In this document: one piece after another, positions 5,896 to 11,640 of the stretch
Numbering within the stretch: position 1 is the stretch's first letter
Layout: every line of letters begins with the position of its first letter
NCBI GenBank assembly: GCA_002439285.1
Contig: DJTQ01000145.1
Coordinates: forward strand, 1 to 13,441
Source of the DNA: Paenibacillaceae bacterium UBA6304
GTDB taxonomy: Bacteria; Bacillota; Bacilli; Paenibacillales; Paenibacillaceae
Direction of reading: 5' to 3'
Length of the DNA stretch: 13,441 nucleotides
Translations under genes and position numbers: made by a program
The notes under the pieces: generated by a model
Seen by the model: only the letters and a program-made list of their open reading frames with translations
What the model was told of the DNA's origin: nothing
Database searches by the model: none

Positions 5896-6933
5896 GTGAA
5901 GCAAACCAAATGGAAGCTGCTGATGCTATGCGGTGTCCTTATCGCGGCCCTGACAGCCTGCGGCCAGAGCGAGGACAAGTCCAACAAAGCGTCGGACAAC
6001 GACACGGCCCCGGCAGGGAAAGAACAGTCCGCAGTCCTGCGCGACGTCAAGATCGTACTCGACTGGAGCCCCAACACGAACCATACCGGTCTTTATGTGG
6101 CAAAAGAACAAGGTTTTTACAAAGAAGAAGGCCTGAATGTCGATATCCTCCTACCGGGATCCGGCGGCGCCGATGCCATGGTCGCCTCTGGTGAAGTTCC
6201 TTTTGGCGTCAGTTACCAGGAGAGCGTGACCCAAGGCCGCACCCAAGGCGTCCCGCTCGTGTCGATCGCCGCAGTAATTCAGCATAACACCTCCGGATTC
6301 GCGGCTCCGGTAGACCGGGGTATCAAATCCCCTAAAGACTACGAAGGCAAAAAATATGGCGGGTGGGGCTCTCCTGTAGAGGAAGCTATCCTGAAATCGA
6401 TTATGGACCAGACCGGAGCCGATGTCGGCAAAGTGAAGTTCATTAATATGGGAGAATCCGATTATTTTACGGCGGTAAAACGGGATATCGACTTTGCCTG
6501 GATTTTTTATGCGTGGACCGGAATTGAAGCCGAGTTGCGCGGCGAACCGCTGGACATGCAATACGTGAAGGATTATACGGATAAACTGGATTACTACACG
6601 CCGGTAATCGTAACGAATGAGAAGACGGCCGCAAGCGACCCTGAACTAGTAAAGGCCTTTATGCGTGCTACCTCCAAGGGCTATGAGTACACGATCGAGC
6701 ACCCTGAGGAATCCGCGGACATCCTGCTCAAGGCAGTCCCTGAATTGGACAAGGAACTAGTCGTAGCCAGCCAGAAATGGCTTAGCCCGAAATACCAGGA
6801 TGACTCCGCTCGCTGGGGAGAGCAGAAACGGGAAGTATGGCAGAACTACTCCGATTGGATGCATGAACGGGGATTGATCGAAAAGCCGCTGGACACCGAC
6901 CAAGCTTTCTCAAACGAGTTTCTGCCTGAGTAA
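5896..6933 (+). CDS. thiY: ThiY-type substrate-binding lipoprotein for thiamine/HMP precursor
   Basis: A 345-residue extracellular lipoprotein that captures a pyrimidine precursor of thiamine for import. It starts at GTG 5896, with AAGGAGAG 7 bases upstream. The signal peptide ends in the lipobox LTAC, so Cys22 should be lipidated. The mature protein is an NMT1/THI5-like (PF09084) binding fold: LDWSPNTNHTGLYVAKEQ and FYKEEGLNVDI near the start of the domain are its signature, and GESDYFTAVKRDIDFAWIF is a further family-like stretch. In Bacillus halodurans ThiY binds formylaminopyrimidine, made from degraded thiamine, so formylaminopyrimidine or HMP is the likely ligand. The TPP riboswitch upstream and the permease and ATPase downstream support the assignment. 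The tenA and ylmB partners of that salvage route are not in this window. Confidence 0.9.
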   Translation: MKQTKWKLLMLCGVLIAALTACGQSEDKSNKASDNDTAPAGKEQSAVLRDVKIVLDWSPNTNHTGLYVAKEQGFYKEEGLNVDILLPGSGGADAMVASGEVPFGVSYQESVTQGRTQGVPLVSIAAVIQHNTSGFAAPVDRGIKSPKDYEGKKYGGWGSPVEEAILKSIMDQTGADVGKVKFINMGESDYFTAVKRDIDFAWIFYAWTGIEAELRGEPLDMQYVKDYTDKLDYYTPVIVTNEKTAASDPELVKAFMRATSKGYEYTIEHPEESADILLKAVPELDKELVVASQKWLSPKYQDDSARWGEQKREVWQNYSDWMHERGLIEKPLDTDQAFSNEFLPE

Positions 6934-6999
6934 TAGAAGCGGTTGAACACGCGCTATAAGTGTCCTATTTTAAAATAAAAATCTGGAGGGTGAACCATT

Positions 7000-7293
7000 A
7001 TGCCAAACGCACTTCTGAGCATTCAAATCATTCCTAAAACGCCAAACGGTGAGGACGTAATTCCTTATGTCGACCGCGCGATCGAGGTCATTCAGAACTC
7101 CGGGGTTAAATATCAGGTGAATCCGCTTGAAACGACGATGGAGGGGGATTTGGACCAACTGCTGGCCATCGTTAAGTTAATGAACGAAGCGGTCATGGAA
7201 TTCGGTAGTACCGGGATCATTTCACAAATCAAGATCTCCTACAACCCGAAGGGCGTCAGCATGGACAAGTTGACCGCGAAGTATCGTCCATGA
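7000..7293 (+). CDS. Thiamine-binding-fold protein of the MTH1187/YkoF type (PF01910)
   Basis: A 97-residue cytoplasmic protein, with no signal peptide or membrane segment, that I assign to the MTH1187/thiamine-BP family (formerly DUF77), a ferredoxin-like fold related to the HMP/thiamine-binding protein YkoF. Family-like stretches are LLSIQIIPKTPN at the start, VIQNSGVKYQVNPLETTMEG in the middle (Glu at the characteristic TTMEG turn), and a C-terminal QIKISYNP strand. GGAGGGTG precedes the ATG. It lies between the lipoprotein and permease genes and overlaps the permease start by 4 bases (ATGA), so it belongs to the TPP-controlled operon. The likely role is to bind the imported pyrimidine or thiamine on the cytoplasmic side; this is inference, as the molecular function of the family is not firmly established. 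Confidence 0.82.
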   Translation: MPNALLSIQIIPKTPNGEDVIPYVDRAIEVIQNSGVKYQVNPLETTMEGDLDQLLAIVKLMNEAVMEFGSTGIISQIKISYNPKGVSMDKLTAKYRP

Positions 7294-8060
7294 AGCTCCG
7301 CCAACTCTGGAATAGCATCTGGCCGCCCTTAGTGGCGGTCATCTTGCTTTTGGCCGTTTGGCAGGCTGCGACATCTATGTTTCATATCGAAAAATGGATC
7401 CTTCCTAGCCCCGTCGATATCGCCAAAGAAGCATCGAGCGGCGCTGCCGGCCTATGGGAACATACGATGGCTACGTTGCGCCTTATGTTGCTGGGCTTCG
7501 CCATCGGCACGGGGGTCGGGCTTATGGTAGCTTTTGCGCTCCATTACGTCCCTTTCCTAAAGTCGTCGCTGTATCCTTTGATCATTCTTAGCCAAAATAT
7601 ACCCACGATCGCGCTGGCTCCCCTACTCATGATTTGGTTCGGGTTCGGTATTCTTCCCAAAATCATCGTGATCACGCTCGTCTGTTTCTTCCCTGTTGCG
7701 GTAGCGGCTATGGACGGACTTACCCGTACCGACCGCGTCATGCTGGACTATATGAGGATGGCAGGGGCATCCAAGAGCCAAATATTCCGCAAACTTGAGG
7801 TCCCTCATTCCCTCCCGTCCATCCTTTCCGGTGTCAAAATCGCAGCGACTTACAGCGTCATGGGCGCGGTGATCGCCGAATGGATCGGAGCGGACAAAGG
7901 CATCGGGTATTACATGATGCTGCAGAAATCATCTTTTCGTACGGACAAAATATTTGTTGCCATCGCCATCATCGTAGCCATCAGCCTCTCCATGTTCGCG
8001 TTGATCGCCCTGTTGGAAAAATGGCTGGTACGTTATAAACCTGTGAAGGACAACAAATAA
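7290..8060 (+). CDS. thiX: ThiX-type ABC transporter permease
   Basis: A 256-residue inner-membrane permease of the BPD_transp_1 (SsuC/TauC/ThiX) family. About six hydrophobic helices are visible, beginning at residues 12-30 and ending with a helix at about 225-245 (IAIIVAISLSMFALIALL). The cytoplasmic EAA-type loop that docks on the ATPase reads MAGASKSQIFRKLEVPHSLP at about residues 156-175. It forms the channel for the ligand delivered by the lipoprotein encoded at 5896. The start codon overlaps the stop codon of the preceding gene (ATGA), and no clear ribosome site precedes it, so translation is probably coupled. Family alone could also suggest an alkylsulfonate or taurine system; the riboswitch and neighbours decide for a thiamine precursor. 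Confidence 0.9.
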   Translation: MKLRQLWNSIWPPLVAVILLLAVWQAATSMFHIEKWILPSPVDIAKEASSGAAGLWEHTMATLRLMLLGFAIGTGVGLMVAFALHYVPFLKSSLYPLIILSQNIPTIALAPLLMIWFGFGILPKIIVITLVCFFPVAVAAMDGLTRTDRVMLDYMRMAGASKSQIFRKLEVPHSLPSILSGVKIAATYSVMGAVIAEWIGADKGIGYYMMLQKSSFRTDKIFVAIAIIVAISLSMFALIALLEKWLVRYKPVKDNK

Positions 8061-8077
8061 GGGGGCTCTCACTAATC

Positions 8078-8884
8078 ATGATTATCGAAAAATCTATATC
8101 CGCCTCTGATGCCGCTGCGCTCGAGATTCAGGGAATTAGTCTGGCCTTTCGTGAACGGCGCCAGGAATTGCCTGTGCTGAACGATATTTCGCTAACCGTT
8201 CCCGCAGGAAAGTTCGTTTCCATTATCGGCCCCTCCGGCTGCGGAAAGAGCACGTTATTTCACGTTATTGGGGGCCAGCTCAAACCGGATCAAGGAACTA
8301 TCCTCATGGACGGACAAGAAGTAACGGGGCAGCGCGGACTTATCAGCTATGTGCCGCAAAAGCCGGCCTTGTTCCCCTGGCGGAACACTTTGGACAATGT
8401 GCTGCTCGCCCGGGAAATTGCGGGAAATGCAAATGAAGCGGCGCGCAAGGAAGCACAGGAGTGGTTAGTCCGGGCAGGACTCGGCGGCTTCGAGAAATCC
8501 TACCCTCACATGCTGTCGGGCGGCATGCAGCAGCGGGCCTCCTTCCTGCGCGGACTGCTCGCTCCGCAGGAAGTAATTTGTCTCGACGAGCCATTCAGCT
8601 CCTTGGACGAACTAACCAGAAGTGATATGCAGCGCTGGCTGCTCGATCTATGGGAAACAAGCCGGCGGTCCGTCCTTCTTATTACGCATAGTATCGATGA
8701 GGCTCTGCTGTTATCCGATACAATCTATTTGTTCTCCGGACGTCCGGCCTCCGTGCTTCACCGGGTGGACGTACCTTTTGCCCGCCCGCGGAGAGAGAAT
8801 CTTGCAGAGGAGCCCGGCTTCCTTGAACTTAAACGAGAAATTGGAGCACGGATGAGAGCCGAACAAAGCAAAAAGCCAATCTAA
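8078..8884 (+). CDS. thiZ: ThiZ-type ABC transporter ATPase
   Basis: A 268-residue cytoplasmic ATPase that powers ThiX. Motifs in order: Walker A GPSGCGKST at about 51-59, Q-loop in YVPQKPALFPWRNT, signature LSGGMQQR at about 146, Walker B VICLDEPFSSLDE at about 166-178, and H-loop LLITHSIDEALLLS. The FPWRNTLDNV stretch after the Q-loop is characteristic of the SsuB/TauB/ThiZ import subfamily. A GGGGG stretch precedes the ATG by 12 bases, a slightly long spacing. It is the last gene of the operon and its TAA stop lies inside the terminator stem that follows. The C-terminal 20 or so residues are charged and look like a normal tail. Confidence 0.9.
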   Translation: MIIEKSISASDAAALEIQGISLAFRERRQELPVLNDISLTVPAGKFVSIIGPSGCGKSTLFHVIGGQLKPDQGTILMDGQEVTGQRGLISYVPQKPALFPWRNTLDNVLLAREIAGNANEAARKEAQEWLVRAGLGGFEKSYPHMLSGGMQQRASFLRGLLAPQEVICLDEPFSSLDELTRSDMQRWLLDLWETSRRSVLLITHSIDEALLLSDTIYLFSGRPASVLHRVDVPFARPRRENLAEEPGFLELKREIGARMRAEQSKKPI

Positions 8885-8914
8885 GAGGCGTTTTCCGCCT
8901 TTTCGGATTGGCTT
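8873..8914. terminator. Bidirectional terminator between thiZ and the HD-GYP gene
   Basis: Outer arms AAGCCAATC (8873-8881) and GATTGGCTT (8906-8914) are perfect. An inner hairpin AGGCG/CGCCT (8886-8890 with 8896-8900) is nested within. On the minus strand the outer stem ends in GGCTTTTTG, a good U-run for the HD-GYP transcript. On the plus strand the inner hairpin is followed by TTTT. The thiZ stop codon (8882-8884) lies inside the structure. Confidence 0.75.
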
Positions 8915-8934
8915 GTTACTTGCACTTCCCGTTT

Positions 8935-9555
8935 TTATAAAGAGTAAATATCCAGCGTTTCTTCCGACAGCCCCATCATCGCATGAACGACTTCCGGATC
9001 AAATTGGGTGCTTGCATGCCGAATCAGCTCCAGTCTGGCTTCGCTCAGTTTCAATCTCCGGCGGTAGGTCATGTTCGAAGTCATCGAATCGAAAGCATCA
9101 ATGACAGCACAGATCCGAGCTCCTAGCGGGATCTTCTCTCCGCTTAGCCCGTCCGGATATCCCCTTCCGTCCCACCGTTCATGATGATGCTTGATGACCT
9201 GTACAATCTCCGGCCCGAATCCCGGATTGCTTTCCGCCATCTTCGCCCCGATCACGGGATGCTGTTTAAGCGCTTCCCATTGGCGCTCACTTAAAGGCTC
9301 CCGCTGGGTTGCAAGCTCCCTCGGAATGGCGATTTTGCCAATATCGTGCAGGAAGCACCCTCTGACCAATTGGGCGGTCTCTTGTTCCGGCAATTCCAGT
9401 TGCACCGCTATTTTTTCTGCCAACATGGCGACTCTTGTAGAGTGATAATAGATTTCCGGATGTTTGTCCAGCAGCGCTTTGATCCACTTTCCGGCATCCG
9501 GATCCTGGTCCAATTCCAGTTGTTCTATGTATATAGTCGAAGTTGAAGCAAACAT
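8935..9555 (-). CDS. Stand-alone HD-GYP domain phosphodiesterase
   Basis: A 206-residue cytoplasmic protein that is almost entirely an HD-GYP domain, the class that hydrolyses cyclic di-GMP. Metal and substrate motifs are complete: His38, the HD pair His70-Asp71 with Lys74 (HDIGK), His99 (KQHPVIG), HHHE at 123-126, the GYP loop DGRGYPDGLSG at 129-139, and Asp153 (VIDAFDSMTS). No sensor, REC, PAS or membrane domain precedes it; the 30-residue N-terminus is short and acidic. AGGAGG lies 9 bases before the ATG. Two weak minus-strand promoters are possible: TATAAT at 9641-9646 without a matching -35, or TTACAA-17-TATATT closer to the gene. It stands alone, convergent with thiZ. Substrate preference among cyclic dinucleotides cannot be read here. 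Confidence 0.9.
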   Translation of the reverse strand: MFASTSTIYIEQLELDQDPDAGKWIKALLDKHPEIYYHSTRVAMLAEKIAVQLELPEQETAQLVRGCFLHDIGKIAIPRELATQREPLSERQWEALKQHPVIGAKMAESNPGFGPEIVQVIKHHHERWDGRGYPDGLSGEKIPLGARICAVIDAFDSMTSNMTYRRRLKLSEARLELIRHASTQFDPEVVHAMMGLSEETLDIYSL

Positions 9556-9677
9556 CGGTCCTGCCTCCTAATACTTAAGTCTGACTTGATCCATTTTAAT
9601 ATACGGAATATATGGTATTTTTGTAATGGAACACTTTAACATTATAGGTCAAAAGTTAGGATAATGCATAGGCAAAA

Positions 9678-9706
9678 GTGACGAATTATGACGAAAAAAG
9701 TATAAT
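9678..9706 (+). promoter_or_regulatory. Sigma-A promoter of the TatD-family gene
   Basis: GTGACG (9678-9683, 4 of 6 matches), a 17-base spacer and a perfect TATAAT (9701-9706). Transcription should start near 9713. This leaves only about 14 nt before the ATG at 9727 but 35 nt before the ATG at 9748, which helps decide the start codon. Confidence 0.65.
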
Positions 9707-9747
9707 ATTCGAATTATTCAGCTTAAATGAGAGGAATTAATTACCAT

Positions 9748-10581
9748 ATGAATCCCAAATCTGGAGCTACGTCCGATTCTATCTCTAAAAGAAAGTACCC
9801 ATTTATTGACGCACATATTCATCTTGATCATTATGAGGAAAAAGCCAGACACCGGCTTCTTAAAGAAGCGGCCAACCAAGAGTTACAGGCCCTGATCGGT
9901 GTATCCATGCACCTGGCCTCTTCCAAGGACAATCTGGCGTTAGCCGGCCAATACCCGGGGCTTGTGGTCCCCTGCTTCGGTTATCACCCTGAACAACCGG
10001 TCCCGTCTCCTGAAGATACGGAGACTTTGCTGGCCTGGATTGAGTCGCACGCCTCCAGCATGGCTGCCGTAGGTGAAATCGGGTTGCCTTATTACTCCCG
10101 CATAGAGGCGGAGGAGCGGGGCGAAGCCTTCGATCTTCAGCCGTATATCGCCCTGCTGGACCGGTTTCTGGAACTCGCAGGCAAGCTCGGAAAACCGGTT
10201 GTGCTGCATGCCGTCTATGAAGACGCCGACCTGGTTTGCGATCGATTGGAACGCTATGGAATCGAGCAAGCGCATTTCCACTGGTTTAAAGGTTCGGAAC
10301 GAACCGTACGGCGTATGGCTGAACGCGGTTATTACGTCTCGTTCACACCGGATATCCTTTACGAGCCTGAAATCATAGATCTTGCGCGACGCTACCCCGC
10401 CGACCTCGTCATGGCGGAAACCGATGGCCCATGGCCATTCGAAGGGCCGTATGCCGGACAGCCTACACATCCTGGCATGGTGCGGGATGTAGCTGCGGCA
10501 TGGGCTCGCTTGCAGGGAATAACGGATGAGGAAGGATGCCGTATCCTGTATAACAATACCCGGCGATTCTACGGACTATAA
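9748..10581 (+). CDS. TatD-family metal-dependent hydrolase
   Basis: A 277-residue cytoplasmic protein of the TatD group of the amidohydrolase superfamily (TIM barrel, two divalent metals; members act as DNases or unspecified phosphoesterases). The metal ligands expected for the family are present: His23 and His25 (FIDAHIHLD), Glu110 (GEIGL), His154 (VVLHAVYED), His176/His178 (HFHWFKGS) and Asp226 (AETDGPWP). I start at the ATG at 9748 because the promoter lies close and AGAGGA (9730-9735) precedes it; an ATG at 9727 would have almost no leader and no ribosome site. Two places depart from the usual family sequence: GEIGLPYY has Pro where GLDYY is common, and HAVYEDAD stands in place of the HxRxA form. 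It is a single gene with no partner, and the substrate is unknown. Confidence 0.85.
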   Translation: MNPKSGATSDSISKRKYPFIDAHIHLDHYEEKARHRLLKEAANQELQALIGVSMHLASSKDNLALAGQYPGLVVPCFGYHPEQPVPSPEDTETLLAWIESHASSMAAVGEIGLPYYSRIEAEERGEAFDLQPYIALLDRFLELAGKLGKPVVLHAVYEDADLVCDRLERYGIEQAHFHWFKGSERTVRRMAERGYYVSFTPDILYEPEIIDLARRYPADLVMAETDGPWPFEGPYAGQPTHPGMVRDVAAAWARLQGITDEEGCRILYNNTRRFYGL

Positions 10582-10625
10582 CGGCTGCCCCGCATCCGCA
10601 GTTCGTTGATTGCCCTTGCTTATTC

Positions 10626-10808
10626 TAACGGACACAGCGGACCTTAACACCTCTAAATCAAGGGTTATGAACGGCTAACGGACATGGGAGACGCTATTTC
10701 CCTTATTGAGACAACAATGGGCAGGTTTTTGCCAAATTAAGATCTCTAGTGTCCGTTAGCTTTTTAAAAGACGAAATTCAGGCTTGTTAACGTCTCTCAT
10801 GTCCGTTA
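10626..10808. repeat. Mirror-symmetric intergenic repeat with four TAACGGACA cores
   Basis: TAACGGACA occurs on the plus strand at 10626-10634 and 10676-10684, and as its reverse complement at 10750-10758 and 10800-10808. Both pairs are exactly 50 bp apart and the whole is symmetric around 10717. The longest arms are 10676-10693 against 10791-10808 (17 of 18 bases) and GCTAACGGACA (10674-10684) against TGTCCGTTAGC (10750-10760), the latter followed by TTTTT. It probably also ends the TatD transcript. No reading frame in it looks coding. It has the look of a dispersed non-coding repeat. Confidence 0.8.
10674..10765 (+). terminator. Possible terminator of the TatD gene within the repeat element
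   Basis: A perfect 11-bp stem, GCTAACGGACA with TGTCCGTTAGC, is followed directly by TTTTT at 10761-10765. The 65-base interior contains a small GGCA/TGCC hairpin. The long loop makes it unusual as a terminator, but no better one follows the gene. Confidence 0.4.
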
Positions 10809-10820
10809 AATCTGCTCTTA

Positions 10821-10849
10821 TTGACATTGAGCATCGCACATGTAATAAT
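10821..10849 (+). promoter_or_regulatory. Sigma-A promoter of the ArsR-DUF2087 gene
   Basis: A consensus TTGACA (10821-10826), a 17-base spacer and AATAAT (10844-10849, 5 of 6 matches) preceded by an extended -10 TGT. Transcription should begin near 10856, inside the palindrome at 10849-10880. Confidence 0.8.
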
Positions 10850-10880
10850 TTGATCATTATCTAATTAGCTAATTATCAAA
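10849..10880. promoter_or_regulatory. 32-bp palindromic operator at the ArsR-DUF2087 promoter
   Basis: The left half TTTGATcATTAtCTAA is mirrored by TTAGcTAATtATCAAA; 14 of the 16 positions per half are complementary (lower case marks the two mismatches). It covers the end of the -10 and the inferred transcript start, so a protein bound there would block initiation. It lies 23 bp upstream of the regulator's start codon, which points to autorepression by the ArsR-type protein. Binding is inferred. Confidence 0.7.
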
Positions 10881-10903
10881 ACTCATTGTCAGGAGGATGC
10901 CTC

Positions 10904-11497
10904 ATGCAGCTAGATCGACTAGTCCAGTTTCATAAAACCATTGGCGACGTCAACCGCATCCGGATCATCGCTTTGCTCAAGAACGGCCCGCTTCACGGAC
11001 AGGCACTGGCCGGCAAATTGGGAGTCTCGCCTCCTACCATCACCCATCATATGACCAAATTACGTGAAGCCGACCTGATTTATGAGCGCCGGGACAAGAA
11101 CACGATCTATTTCTATTTAAATGAAAAGAGTCTTTCCCTACAGGCTCAGGCTATAATAAACATCGGAGCGAACAGCGACTCCGAATCCGGCGGCAATAGT
11201 AATGCTGCGAATGAGAAGGCCTTGGAGAAGATAACGGTCATCCGTAACTTTTTCACCAAAGACGGGAAGCTGAAGCATCTGCCTGCGCAGCTTAAGAAAA
11301 AACGGTTCGTGCTCGAACATCTGGTGCAAGGCTTGGAGCCGGACAAGAAGTACACCGAGAAGGAAATCAACGAGTACATTAAAAAGTATCACGAGGATTT
11401 CGCAACGATCCGCCGCGAATTCATTATGCATCATTATATGTATCGGGAAGACGGGATCTATGAATTGAACCCGCCGGAACTGTGGGGTCGGTCCTGA
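10904..11497 (+). CDS. ArsR-family regulator with C-terminal DUF2087 domain
   Basis: A 197-residue cytoplasmic regulator. The start is the ATG at 10904 because AGGAGG (10891-10896) lies 7 bases upstream. Residues 1-90 form a winged helix-turn-helix of the ArsR type (DVNRIRIIALLKNGPLHGQA, then VSPPTITHHMTKLREADLI, then the wing ERRDKNTIYFYL). The metal-binding ELCVCDL motif of arsenic or cadmium sensors is absent, so it is probably not a metal sensor. A polar linker (SDSESGGNSNAANEK) leads to a DUF2087 domain (PF09860): FFTKDGKLKHLPAQLKKKR, YTEKEINEYIKKYHEDFATI and RREFIMHHYMYREDGIYEL. A 32-bp palindrome overlaps its promoter and part of that motif recurs before the MFS gene 116 bp downstream of its end, so it most likely represses itself and the pump. 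The ligand is unknown. Confidence 0.85.
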   Translation: MQLDRLVQFHKTIGDVNRIRIIALLKNGPLHGQALAGKLGVSPPTITHHMTKLREADLIYERRDKNTIYFYLNEKSLSLQAQAIINIGANSDSESGGNSNAANEKALEKITVIRNFFTKDGKLKHLPAQLKKKRFVLEHLVQGLEPDKKYTEKEINEYIKKYHEDFATIRREFIMHHYMYREDGIYELNPPELWGRS

Positions 11498-11520
11498 TCA
11501 CCCATTATCAATTCAGTAAC

Positions 11521-11569
11521 GGGAAGCAGGGAATACGGCTTTTCCTTTTAGCCGGCTTCCCTCTTTTTT
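11521..11569 (+). terminator. Terminator of the ArsR-DUF2087 gene
   Basis: GGGAAGC (11521-11527) pairs with GCTTCCC (11555-11561), and inside it CGGCT (11536-11540) pairs with AGCCG (11550-11554). TCTTTTTT follows. It separates the regulator from the MFS gene, so the latter needs its own promoter. Confidence 0.8.
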
Positions 11570-11576
11570 CGCTCAA

Positions 11577-11595
11577 CTAATTAGATATATATAAA
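11577..11595 (+). promoter_or_regulatory. Regulator half-site and probable -10 of the MFS gene
   Basis: CTAATTAGATA (11577-11587) is identical to 11 bases of the minus strand of the palindrome at 10849-10880. It runs into TATAAA (11590-11595), a fair -10 element; a further ATTAGAT follows at 11596-11602. The -35 (around 11567-11572) is poor and overlaps the preceding terminator. Control of the pump by the upstream ArsR-type protein is inferred. Confidence 0.5.
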
Positions 11596-11640
11596 ATTAG
11601 ATGTTCGACTTATTTGTTGGATTTGAGAGGAGTACTTCAC

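Noticed and set aside
6934..6999. Possible terminator or promoter between thiY and the next gene (ATTTTAAAAT palindrome)
   Set aside because: The palindrome is pure A/T with no GC stem and no U-run after a hairpin, and the operon logic favours co-transcription.
7290..8884. Alkylsulfonate or taurine (SsuBC/TauBC-like) importer
   Set aside because: The permease and ATPase families are shared, but the TPP riboswitch, the THI5-like lipoprotein and the thiamine-binding-fold protein in the same operon indicate a thiamine precursor.
10626..10808. CRISPR-like array, because a short repeat recurs every 50 bp
   Set aside because: Only four 9-base cores exist, two in each orientation, with no long identical repeats, no regular unique spacers and no cas genes.
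10904..11497. Arsenic or metal resistance regulator
   Set aside because: The ArsR fold is present but the metal-binding Cys motif is absent, and the neighbouring MFS protein does not look like an arsenite or metal exporter.
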